Origin: Gavia stellata
Taxonomy: Eukaryota; Chordata; Aves; Gaviiformes; Gaviidae
Length of the DNA stretch: 64,000 bases
NCBI RefSeq assembly: GCF_030936135.1
Contig: NC_082631.1
Span: forward strand, 924,721-988,720
Reading direction: 5' to 3'
Both the position numbers and the translations under genes were made by a program. Positions 19,601-31,400 of the stretch are shown here, piece by piece. Each line of letters starts with the position of its first letter. Positions within the stretch are counted from its first letter, which is position 1. The notes beneath the pieces are model-generated. The model did not search any database, was not told where the DNA came from, and saw only the letters and a program-made list of their open reading frames with translations.

Positions 19601-22100
19601 TGCGTGCTGGCTGCTACGAGGGACAGGCTTCAGGATATAGGTGCTACGCATCTGGCCATCACTCGATTTATGCCCGTCACGATGGTTTTCAGACGCTGCT
19701 GCTTTTCCCCAAGGAAAGGCGAGCTGAATTGTTGCTTCGGCTTGTTTCCCTCCACGCTCCATACGTCTGCTGGCTGTATCCTGCGTTGATTTGTCGAAGA
19801 ACGTGCAATTAAGTGCCACAATTCAAATTTATGCGGCTCAGCATAAATAAAGGTGATTTTCTTCTTATTTTTTTTCCCCCAGAACACCCTTATGTCCGCT
19901 ACAGCTACTGCGATACCCTCAGTGGTGACCCTGGCTTGGGGGTGGTAGCAGATTTAACTTGTATTTTCTGATTGTTCAGCCAAGATCTCGGCTTCGGCTA
20001 ATGCTCTTGGGTATTTTATCATGTTAGTTAATAATTATAATAATTATAACCACATACACCACTCAACTCCTGCCTGATCACCCCTGTGCCTGGCGCAGCC
20101 TGCTTCTGTCCTCTAAAGTGGTATTTTTGTAGCACCTAAACAAGAAGGATCTGGGGAGGACACTGCAGGAAGAATCCAAGGAAGAAACTGCGTGAGGTTT
20201 AGAGGCGAGTGTTGGGGTGTTGCGGAGCAGACAGCCCCGTCTCCTGGCAGAATTCCCTGAGGATGTGCCCGGCCTCGTAGCTCTGATTCCTTCTGAGGTC
20301 TCTGATGCCATGGGGAGCACCTGGCAGCGGGGAGTTCTGAAGCGCTCGAGCTTGCTGGGGTATCTATCAGTCATCAGCGATTAAGGACGGCTGGTAGAAC
20401 TTGTTTCTGTGGCGTTACATATAGAAACGTACTGATAATGCAGCACGGCGGCACTGGTTTAACTCCTTGCTCTGATTATCAAGTTGCCAACAGCTTCATG
20501 TTCATTTATTTTAATTGTTTTAGATGAGATACACATGAACAAGACTTAAGTGGTATTAAATTGAGGACTTTGTTTAAGAATATATCCCCCAGATCATCGT
20601 TTCACAGGCTGAATGTTTCCAGGCTAGAAATCCATATGTAATCCATAAGTATTTCCCTAAGGTATGGAAATAATTGTAGAAGGATTCTGTGAGTCTCCAC
20701 TCAACCTGCTGAAATGGCCACTGGTTATTAACACAGGACTTAAATCCTTCTGATTTCCTTATAGAATCAGGAAATCAATTTATCTCAGCTCTTAATATCT
20801 GGCTGCTGTGATAATTTCCAGATTTAGTGGGTAAAGATTTCCTTTAGATGCCACCAATCCATCTTCCACGTCCTACAGAAGCAGCTCGGGCATTTGTTCA
20901 GCCCAAAATCGCTGGCGTTCTCTTCATTGGGCTCTGTATTCCCCGGGATTTTTCCTAATTCTGTTAAAAATCATCCTTAGCCCCTGCCTGTGCCATTCCA
21001 GCATCTGAGAGGGATGGAATAACCCCCTCTCTGCTCTGGGAGCTTTTATTTCTCCCCTCAAACCATCGCGCAACACTTCCACTCCTGCTTTGTCTCCTCC
21101 ATGGCGTTGCGGCCGCAAACTGGGAAGATCAAATGAAATCACGCAGCGGCGGCAGCGCAAACAAAAGGAGGTTGTTCCTCGCGCGACTCAAAACTGTGAA
21201 ATTTCTTGGGTTTAAGTGGATTTAAACTAAAAAGCAGGAAAAAAATCCCTCGAGGAGAAACACGTGTGGCTGAGCCACAAACTGGGGGGTATTTTGGGGG
21301 AGCGGCATTACGCCCTCACCTTGGGTTTACCCTCCGAAGACCTGATGGTCTTACTCTGCCCACGCTCCCCTCTTCCATGATGAGCTGCTGCTGTTCCAGG
21401 AATTTTCCTGGTTTTTCCACTGGAATAGAAGATTTTCTCCCTGTTCCATGTATTTTTTCTTTCAAGCTCCATCCGTCGAACCTCGCTAGAGTTCAAGGAT
21501 TGCTCTCTTCCTTGAAATAAGTAGGTTCAATTTATACCAGGCGGAGCCGCGATGCCACAATCTTTCATCCTTGAGGTAATTTATCACGATTTCTTCTGTG
21601 ATTTGAAGTAAAAGTGTGTCCTTCAGCTGTTTGCCCTTCGGTTCAGGTAATAAAGGAATGAAATGGGTCTGGAAAAGCCTCTCCTCACCCATTTCCCGCT
21701 GCTGCTGGTTGCTTTTAAGCGACTTTACTCTGGTTTTGGGCAAAACCTGAGGAAAAAGCTGCTCTTTTGTTGGGCTGAAGCCTTTGTCGCTGCTGCCCCT
21801 CAGGCTCTGCTGTGGCGGTGGCGTAAATTCCGCTTTAGGGATCCTTCTGCTGCCTGAGGCGAAGGGTTTTGGGGGTGATGCCCCGTGGAGCACCGCGTTG
21901 TGGGCCGGGGATGGAGGACGCCATTGCTATGGGGCTGGGGTCGAGGGTGAGGGGCTGAGGAAGGGCCCGGTGCCGTGGCTGGGGTCTCAGGGGGCCCTGG
22001 GGAGGGTCAAGGGTCAGTTTAGGAGCGGAGGGGCAACGGTGAGGGGTCAAGGGCCGGGTGAGGGCTCGCAGTGTGGTACTGGGCCCGCGGGCTCCATAGT
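16641..22100. other. AKAP8L-AKAP8 intergenic spacer, nothing recognised
   Basis: About 5.5 kb without a recognisable coding exon, RNA gene or mobile element. Open frames here are short and have no family resemblance. AATAAA occurs at 19278-19283, but nothing ties it to a transcript. CpG content rises from about 21.8 kb towards the AKAP8 promoter. Confidence 0.6.
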
Positions 22101-22473
22101 TACCCCCGCCGCCTCCATAATGCACCGGGAGCGGGCGAGCCCCGCTCCGCCGCCCAATCAGGAGACGTAATAGCTGTGATTGACAGGTGGGAACGCCGGC
22201 GTTGGCCCACGGAGGAAGCGCCTCCGCCAATAGGATCGGGGGATTGATGCCGGCAGGGGCGCGCTGGCCAATGGGAGAGACGGAAGGGTAGCGCCTCTAG
22301 GTGAGCTCGGCCAATGGCGGGCGCGGGGCGGGCTTCTGGAGCGCGGCCAATGGAGAGCTTCGTGGGCGGGCCAGAGCGGCGACGGGGCCCAATGGGCGGC
22401 GGGCGTGGTGCGCCTGCGCAGCGGGCGCTCGGGCGGGCAGTGCGGCGCCGCTGGCCGGAGGCGGAGGGGAGAG
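22101..22473 (+). promoter_or_regulatory. AKAP8: AKAP8 CpG-island promoter and 5'UTR
   Basis: A TATA-less CpG island immediately upstream of the AKAP8 start codon. It contains six forward CCAAT boxes and an NRF1-like GCGCCTGCGCAG at 22410-22421. A YY1-type AAAATGGCGGC lies downstream at 22830-22840, inside intron 1. The layout mirrors the AKAP8L promoter. Confidence 0.85.
22154..22393 (+). promoter_or_regulatory. Array of six CCAAT boxes, AKAP8 promoter
   Basis: CCAAT occurs at 22154, 22227, 22268, 22311, 22347 and 22389; after the first gap the spacing is 41, 43, 36 and 42 bp, about four helical turns. Two inverted copies (ATTGG at 22678-22682 and 22719-22723, 41 bp apart) follow exon 1. 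Confidence 0.8.
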
Positions 22474-22492
22474 ATGGAGCAGGGATACGGCG
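22474..22492 (+). CDS. AKAP8: AKAP8 coding exon 1 (residues 1-7)
   Basis: The exon encodes MEQGYG plus one base and matches human MDQGYG. Donor GGCG|GTAGGT, phase 1. Confidence 0.9.
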
Positions 22493-25400
22493 GTAGGTGC
22501 GGGGCGGCCCCGGGGCGCCGCGAGAGCCGGCGTTCCCCCTCCCTCGGGACGGCGGCTCGGTCCTCCCGCCGCCGCAGCAGCGGCTCCCGGCGGCGGCGGC
22601 GGCGGCGGCGGGGGGGGGGGGGGTCAGCCCCTGCGGGAGGTGTTGTGCCCGCCTCCCGTGAGGGGGCGCCGCTGCTGATTGGCTGAGCGCCGCGTCGCTC
22701 CGCGCTAGGGCGCCGCTGATTGGTGGGCGGGTGCTATTCAAGGCGGGAGGGGCCGTTCCCTCGTCACCCGCCCCGCCGGGTGTGTGGGGGGGGCGGAAAT
22801 GGAGCCGGTCCCATTTCTGAAGACGACACAAAATGGCGGCCGCGCGGCCACGCCCCCTGCCGCGTGCGCGCCGGTCCTCCCCCCCACCCCTCTCCTCTCC
22901 CCTCCGGTTACGGCTCCGCGACTCCCCCGGGGAGCCCCGTCCTCTCCCCGGTGAGGCCCTCGGCCGCTTGTTTTGGGGGGGGTGGGTCAGCTGGAGCATC
23001 TCCTCATGCCCACCCAGGGGATCCCCTGAGCCCCCGCGCCGGGCACCGGCTTCACCCCGTTCGGAGCGGAAAATCCCCCGCCGTTACCCCCGAGAGAAGC
23101 AGCAGCGATTCGCTCGGAGGTGGGTTCCCGATTCGGGCACCTGTCACAACCAGAAACGGCGCCATAACGCGCCGCGGCCGCTCGTCCCCCTCGGATACCC
23201 CCCTCGGTACCCGCCTCCAGCCGTCCAGGTGTGTCTTTGCCCCCTGAGGTGTTCTTCTCCTCCCCGGTATAACGGCAACCGGCAAAAAGGCGTCGAACGG
23301 AACCTAAGGAAGCAGGTGAGAACCCTCCGAAACGCCGGCGAGCGTCGAAACGGTGGAGAGAAGCTGTTAAACGTCATTCAGGTTGTTCGCTGGCATTGGG
23401 GAAGTGATTTCTGAGGGGAAAACCCCATCGTCCTTCATCAAAGGAACAACCGGCGTTGAGTTCGTTAGCGTCGGTGCGCTCTCCCAGCTTCTACTGGTTT
23501 TTAACATCTCTTCAAACTATGAAACAAGGCTCGCGGAGGTGGAAACTGCAAGGAAGTCGCCCAAATCGAAATTTAACAGATGAATATTGGTTGTTTAAAG
23601 GCCCTCGATGAAGTTTATTTGGATGTGAGATGGCGGCACGTGGGTAAATGCTCCCAGATCTGAGCCCGACAGCCCGGATCCTCTCCCCTTGCGCCCGTTT
23701 GGAGCACTCCGTCCTCTTCCCACTTGAATCCGCGCTTCGCTTCGCTTCTACTCGTGATCAGGGCTGCGAAGGTCCCACGAGAGCGATTTTTACTTCGCTG
23801 TTGAAAACACTTCCTTGGTTTTTAAAACATAATTGTGACTGCGGCAGGATTTTATAAATAATACAGCAGCGATGGCGTTTCTGCATGTGTTTTATCAAGT
23901 TCCTAATACCCCGCACGTCGCTCTTTCTGCAGAGATCATTCATAATCCATCCCGACACCGTGTTGATACAGACCTGTTGACAAGTTGCTCTTTCCAGGTT
24001 CCCTCTGTCTCCGCTTTCAGCTTGGTGGAGATCTGATGCCCGGCATTTCTTTCGTCATGCTTTTAAATGCTCTTTAAGTGCTTTGTCAGTTCTCCAGGTG
24101 TAAAAATGAGATGAGAAACTGTGACAGGATTAAAACCACCCTAAATGTGTGTTAAATCATCCTCTGCGAGTGCTGGTTTCTCTCTACCGGCAACCGAGCG
24201 AGTCCGGATAAACAACTCGGAAGAGTTTAGGCAGCTAAAAGTTATTACCAAGAAAGGTTTTCTTGGATTCGTGACATTAACGAGTTGCCTAAGAGCTGGG
24301 ATCTTCCTTTCACCTTGCAGAGCTATTAATAAATTAAAACCTCCGAGCGTGTTGCAGCTTTAGAGAAGTTTTGTCGTGGATTTTTACCGTTATGTGTTAT
24401 AAAAATGAGTTAGTTCTTGCATATTTGGGGTTTTATAAATAAACCTTAGGTGCAGTCAGCTCAGCTTAGAACCAGCCCCTTTCTTTTGAATTCTCTGCGT
24501 ATTGAGAATCGTACGGTTCCACGCGAGCGGGTTTTTTGAGGAGAACACCCTTCACGGTCGAGCCTTGCGTAGGGGCGTGTGATATATAGATTTAATTTAA
24601 ATACTTTGTGATTCCAGCAGAAGACAAATTTTATTCTCCCTGGATAAAGTCCTTTGTTGAAATCAGTGGGAGAACGTCGGACCTCTGCTTTCAGAAGGAA
24701 TTGCCTGATCTAACTCCTGGGCCCCAGTTTTTTTTTCCGTGGGTGTTAAATCCAATTTCTCAGCACTTCGGATAGACTGAATGACAGAAATCTCTCGACG
24801 TTGCTCCGTCATCTCCAGATTCACGCTGCGTTTATACACACGTGGAGAAAAATGGTTCCCAGGCTTTCCCCCCAGCTCAGGGAGCGCTGTCTTGGGAATC
24901 AACTGGGAACGAGGACACACGGTGCACTCAGCTCAGTAAAATTCACCGCTTGGTCCCTTCTGAGTTGGTCTTTTCCTGCTCTGCACTTTATTTTGTGTTT
25001 ATTTTCCCAAGAGAAGGCAACGATGATTTATTCCGCTGAGTTTTTCTCTCCTGGGGGATGTTCACGGATGTGCTGCACTGCTGCAGAGCTGACAGATACA
25101 ACCTCTGCTTCTTGGTGCCGAGTCACGAATACCCGAGTGTCTCATTTAGTGGGTTTTTTTACATAACATTTAGTTTTAAAATTAGATGTTGAACTCGTAA
25201 TTACCACTTTCTTAAGTTGTACCGAAAGCTTGAGGTCTTTGCTTTGAAAGCTTGAGGTCTTTGCTTAACCCAGATTTCTTCATTCCTTGAAAGAATATGA
25301 TAATCGTGGTAGTATCTGTATGAACGTAACGTGCTCTACATATCAGCAAGCCAGACGCCAACGTATATGCACAGAATTTAAAAGTGGGGAGTTCTGTCCT

Positions 25401-28400
25401 ATAGAATCTGGAGCTATGAAGAGGTGGGACTCTCTTCAGCTGAAAAACGCCGCGTTTCGGGCCAAGCAGCCTCCCTTTTCCTCGAGGTTTTGTGCTGGGG
25501 CCAGGCTATTTTTGCCTCCTGAATTAACATACCTGAGGTTTTATCAAAGACGGCTTAAAAATCGAAGGAGAGGAGCTCGCTTTTGATCCGACGTCTGCGT
25601 GCGGTCGAAAGCGCGAGGGCTGCTGCTATTTTTAGCCTCGCTGGGTGAGAAACCGAGCGACCTGCCCGGAGAAAAGATTCCCTGCGCTAGCTTTGCTTTC
25701 TCTTCCCGCTTTTCTCCAGCTAGGAGCGTGCCCAGATGCATGCGTCAGGCTGGGATGATGCCTGTGACAACCTGAGGTTCGGTGTCACTTGGTGTCACTC
25801 GAAACGATCGCGCGCGCTCAGCGGTTTGTTTTCGAGAGGTGAGTTAACGTGCCGGAGGAGGGAACGTTAAAATTGAGCTGTGGGTTTCAAGTCAGGCTTT
25901 GGGGTGGCTGCAGTCGATGGATTGGAGGTTTGTCCTAAATTTCCATGCTGTCTCAGCCTGATCCGCCCCACCGGCAGCTGGAAAACCGCATCCCGGCGCC
26001 ATCCTGCTCTCACTGGAAAGCGAAGCTGAACGGCGAGTGACTCGGCCCAAAAACACCAACGGTGGGAAAGGAAATTAATTGGTAACGAGGCTCCGATTTG
26101 AAAAGGCGTTTACGTGCTGCGGTTCCTGTTTTGCTTGTGCTGCGGTTTCTACAGGAGTTCAAAAATACGACGGTAACCGTTCCGCCCGCGATTTCTTTAG
26201 GTTCTGCGTGCTTAAGGTGATTTGCCGCGGAAAAAAAATAAAGCCGTTAAGAGGGAGAGGTGCCCTGGATGTCCTTGGTGGGTGTTAGACAGGTTTGTGC
26301 AGGGAGCTGGGGGCTGCAGGAGAAAATTGGGGGCTGCCTCGAAGAGTAAATGTCTTGCAGAATTGGGGATTGTTGCCAAAAAAGAAAAGTTTTTGGAAAA
26401 CTGGGGGCTGCCGCCAAAAAAGAAAAGCTTTGCAAAATTGGGGGGCCCCTCCAGAAATTAAAAAAGCTTCTTGAAATCGGGGGCTGCTGCCAAAACCAGA
26501 AAAGTTTTGCAAAATGGGGGGCTGTCTGCGAAAGTATGGAAGTTTGGCAAAATTGGGGGCCGCCTCCAAAGATAGAAAAGCTTTGCAAAATCGGGAGCCG
26601 CTGCCAAAAATAAAAAAGCTTTGCAAAATTGGGGGCTGCCTCCAAGAAATAGAAAAGCTTTGCAAAATCGGGGGCCACCGCCAAAACCAGAAAAGCTTTG
26701 CAAAATCGGGAGCTGCCTCCAAAAATACGTAAAAGCTTTGCAAAATCGGGGGCCACCGCTAAAAATAGAAAAGCTTTGTAAAATTGGGGGCTATCTCAAG
26801 AAAATATAAAAGCTTTGGAAAATTGGGGCTGCCTCCAAAAATAGAAAAGTTGGGCAAAATCAGGAGCCACCTCCAAAAAAGAAAAGTTTTTGCAGAATCG
26901 AGGGCTGTCTCTAGAAAAGAAATGTTTTTCAAAAATAAAAAAGCTTTGCAAAATTGGTGGCCACCTCCAAAAATACAAAAGTTCTGCGAAATTGGTGTCT
27001 AAGGTGCAGAAAAGCAACTTAAACCTTAAAAAGAGGAAGGAAGGAAGCGCGTGTCGGTGTGATTTTTGGCTTGTGCAGGCTCTTCCTCAGCCGGGGAGCA
27101 TTTGGAGGGAGGTGAGGTTACTAAAGGGAAGGGAAAACGCAGATCCAGAGGGGGAAAGCAAGGCCAGGAAGGAATCGGGGAGAAGTTTGGGGTGTCGCAA
27201 TAATTCCGATCCGTAGGAAGCCGGGCGTCAGTAGTTGTGCTTGTGGACCAACTGATTTTTCTGATCAGAATAATAAATAAAGATCAAAAAAGTGTTTTCC
27301 AGCAGCGAAGTGGCAGCCAAGACTCGGAAATGCTTTCAGCAAAACACGCAGCGCGTTGCTTTTGATTTCAAAATTTAATTTAGATGATCTCAAGGTTTCG
27401 TTGCGGCACGGAGCTTATTTATCCGATGCCCTTTGAGCGCTGCGTACTCGCTGCAGGTCTTTCAGGGAGCGCTGCGGTGCCGGGGATGCTGATTCCACCC
27501 TGGAAACTTCGGAAAAGGTTTAAAATGGAGAGGTGATTTATTTTGGCGAGGAGGACAAATCACTGCTGTGAAATAAAAGAGCCGGTGAAGTCACGGCAGG
27601 AAGTCCTGCGTGTCGTGGCCCTTTGCGGCTCCTTCCACCTGGGCAAGCGCTTCGTCCTGCCGCCGTTTCAGAGCGAGAGACCAGACCGAAGCCGCCTCAT
27701 TAGCGCAAATCTTACAATTAGCGCTGAAAAGCGGAGGGAGCTCGATTTATTTTATTGCCTCGTATAATAGCAGCACTCGCCTCGGATCCCGTACGAGGAT
27801 ATCTGATATTCCCTAGGAAAAAGGGAACACAATTGAAACGTCCGTTCTCGACGCTGGTTCAGTTCTTGGGATGATTTTAGGCGGGGAATTATCTCCCGTC
27901 TAAACGTAGCTTTGCACCGTCGTTTTGTCGAGCACCTTTTAAAACTAAATTCTCATTCAAAACACAGTGATTCTTATTAATTCAAAAACATCTCGTCGAC
28001 CTTTAGATTGCCGAAACAGCTGTAATCTGGACTGAAGCATCGGGTGAGCTTCAGGCGTGTTTCCCAAACAACCAAAAGCACGAGTGCAGCTGTGATTGAA
28101 GACTTTATCGTTTTTAGAGTCCATTAAGGGAAAAAACAAACCCTGTGATAACAGCAGAGGCGATCCTTCTCATTGCTCCGTTCTTTTTCTTGCAGGTTAT
28201 GGCACCTGGAATACTGGGGCCACCAATACTCAAGGTGAGTTTTGTGTATATAAAAATAGATCTGGGGAATTGCAATTTTAGAATAGAACTTATTTTTTCT
28301 TCTTTCTAGCCAGAGTAGCGTAATAGAGAAACAATTTTTTCTGCCTTTCTTCTCCTCTACCTGTTTTAGTGACTTTCTACTTGGTTTTGTTGGTAAAAGC

Positions 28401-31400
28401 TTCCTCCCTTATCTCATGATACGCTCCGATCCCCAGCGTATACTGAAGGAACTGGTCGCAATCTTGCGTAGGGTTAATAACGTGCTTTGCTTTATCTCCT
28501 GAGATTTATTAGCGCTGCGAAACGAAGCGTGTCCTGGGTTATTTGGGAGTTTGGGCTCTCTCCTTTGAACTCCTTTCCAGCCTAAACAGTAAAAGCAGCG
28601 AGATGTTCCGGAAAGTGATGGTTATAACGAATGTATTTGCTTTTGCCGTGGTTTTACTGCTACCTGAGGGGTTTTGTTGAATCATTTGAGTTGTTTTCAA
28701 GTGTAAATATTTGAAAGTGTTTCAAAAAACACATTAAAAAAAGTTTATATTTTCCATTTCGTTTCCGTAATTAGCTCTTGGAAGTCCCAACTTCTTTCTT
28801 TCCCATTCTGTGGGGGAATTTTTACCAGCAATTAAACTGAATTACATAGATTTACTCTCTGAACTTTTAACTTCGTTGCTTTTAGAGCTGAAACACTTTT
28901 CTTTTTGTCCCGTTCAGGTACATACGCGACGAACGCGACGAGTTGGCAAGGTATGTGCTAAAAAACCTCCTTTATCTCTGGGTGTTGGGGTGCCCTGCTC
29001 AGCCTCTCGACTTGGCTGCGGCGAGCCGAGCTGTTTTCTGGCTCATACGCTGGCTCCGCTTGGAAGTCGGTGTGAAGTACGCAACGTCGTGCTCTTAAAC
29101 TGCTCCTCCGCGCTAATTCCTTTATTTATTTTTACCTTGCTCCGTGATTGCGGCTTTTTCTTCTACCAGGGGAACAGCTCTGTCCTGATGACTGTCAGCC
29201 ATCTGTTCCTTAAAGCAGAAAAATTAGCTCGCGGATGAGAAAAATTCATTTATTTTACGTCTCCATCTCTCGTTTGATCTGGGACAGCCAGATGTGGGTA
29301 TTAATAAATTGATTTTACCGAGATTATATCGTTTTCCCCTCGAAACCCAAGGTTTGCCCTTGTAATTCCGGCAGCTTGATGGTACACAAATGCAGTTCTC
29401 TACGTGCAAGCTGGCGCTTCCTCAATAAAACATGCTGTGCTGTCAGTAATAAACTTTTCCTCTCGGAGCAATTAGTTAATTGGCCTTGATTTGGATCGTA
29501 TGTTTTGAGCCGGTCTTAAAACATTCGCAAACGAAAGCCCAGGATTCTTTTATAAAATATTATTTCTTTGGTCCTCACAATATAAAATTGAACGCTGCAC
29601 GTCAGGCTGTGGATTCAAACCTCTCACCTCAAGTCACTGATGAAAATGAGGGTTCTTTTTTTCTTCTATTACTCCTCTTTTCTGTAAAGCCTGGGAGCCC
29701 CCATCAAGGACTGGCGCCCCGTTGTGCTGGTATTCTGCCGGTGCAGAGCAGAAAGGCTGTTCCTGCTCCGGAGAGCTTCTAATCTAAATAAAACCACAAG
29801 TCACAGGCAGATACAGCGGCAATACAAAGAAACAACGAGGCAGTGCCGGTCAGCACAACCGGCATCAGCACACCGGCAGCCTTAATGATGTCAATTTTGT
29901 CACAGGCATCACGGAAAAGGAGAATTAAGAGGGATTATTACGGCGGTCGCTTTACGAGAGCCCTAGGAGTGATAATAACGAAGGGTTTTGCAGGTCAGAA
30001 GCAGGGAGAGGAAGCTTGCCGCGTAGCTCATGGCACTGCCGGAGCGACACCGGATTCGAGCCGGGGCCGTAGAGCTGCGTCAAGGATTGCACGTGCGCAT
30101 CCCTCAGTCTGGATCTTGGGGTCGCGTGAAGCATCCGGCAGTTTTGCGAGCGCGGCCGCAACGCCTTGCTTTTCCCGCCGTGCCGTGGTGTCTTGCCACG
30201 AGGTCCTCTTTGAGCACAACTCGCTGCTTTGATTTTTCTGAGTTAATTTATTTCATCATGGACCTTTTTTGATGGATGTGTGACGATGTGCCCGGCGGCA
30301 CACCCGCTTTGGGTTTTCCTCTGTCGTTTTGCGGGACCGTGTGATGTAGACGGCTCAGGATTTTGTTCAGAAATTGCAAATACAACCAGCAGCGCTCCGT
30401 CTCTGCAGTTAGAATTGCCTGGAGGAGGAAGGTCCTTAGTCTTTTAGGGTTGGGCAACAAGAATCTTTGATATTTCTCACTTTAAGAAACCAGATTTCCT
30501 TGGAAGGAGGTAAAACCCAGCTGCAGCCTTGCCTGGTAGGATCCTTTCACATCTAAACTCTTCCTCCACGTACCCGCGTCTTTATAATATTGTATTAACA
30601 CCGATTTTATTTTCTTCTTTTGCCAGGCTATGAAGGCTACGACTACTACAACACCCAAACCACCGCCGCTAACACAGCGGCCACGTACAACTACGCCGCA
30701 GCCGCTGCCACCTCCAGCAGCTGGGAAACACCCAAAACTTCGGATATGAGCATGAACGCCGACGTCAACGCCGCCATGCCCGTCGCCTCGTACGGCGCCG
30801 AGACTTCGGCGAACGAGAACTCGGATTCCATCATCGCCAAAATCAATCAGCGTTTGGATATGCTGTCGAAGGAGGGCAGCGGCGGGACAGGGGAGGGGAT
30901 GGAAGACCAGGAGAGGTGACTATTCCCGCTTATTTATTTTTAATAGTTAAAAAAATAATGGCTTTTAATCACTGTAAGTTCAGATTAAGCTGTTCTAATT
31001 GCATAGGCACGATCCAGCGTTCACTCCCTGGAAAACGAGCGTAACTATTCATCCTTTACCTGTCCTCATATCCATGTGCGCACGTACACGTACATATTTT
31101 TTATATATATCTGAAACGTATCGAACTTGATGTACGCATCAAGCATTAAAAGCGACTTCCAGTCTCAATTCAATTCCTAGATTTTGCAGAAGGTTTTTTA
31201 TTTATAGTTTTCAGGTTTCTTAAAGCATTTTTTTTTTCCCCTCTGTTTCCCTTTTTCCTCATGGCTGCCTAGTAATTATTTTTCTTTCTCCCGCTGGGTT
31301 AAATTATGCCAGTCTGGAGAGTTGTTTTGTATCCGTGCGTGTTTTTCTGCTGAAATAATAATACAGGTCCTGGCGGGAGTTACTGAATAAATGAAGTTTT

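Larger units (their letters stand above)
22493..28195 (+). other. AKAP8: AKAP8 intron 1
   Basis: A 5.7-kb first intron. Its first ~800 bp are CpG island, including (CGG)n followed by a G run, inverted CCAAT boxes and AAAATGGCGGC at 22830-22840. The rest carries the 39-bp minisatellite (26307-27005) and a small direct repeat. No coding exon was recognised. Confidence 0.75.

Noticed and set aside
26247..27005. Open frames with LCKIGG or FAKLF repeats
   Set aside because: Artefact of the 39-bp minisatellite in AKAP8 intron 1.
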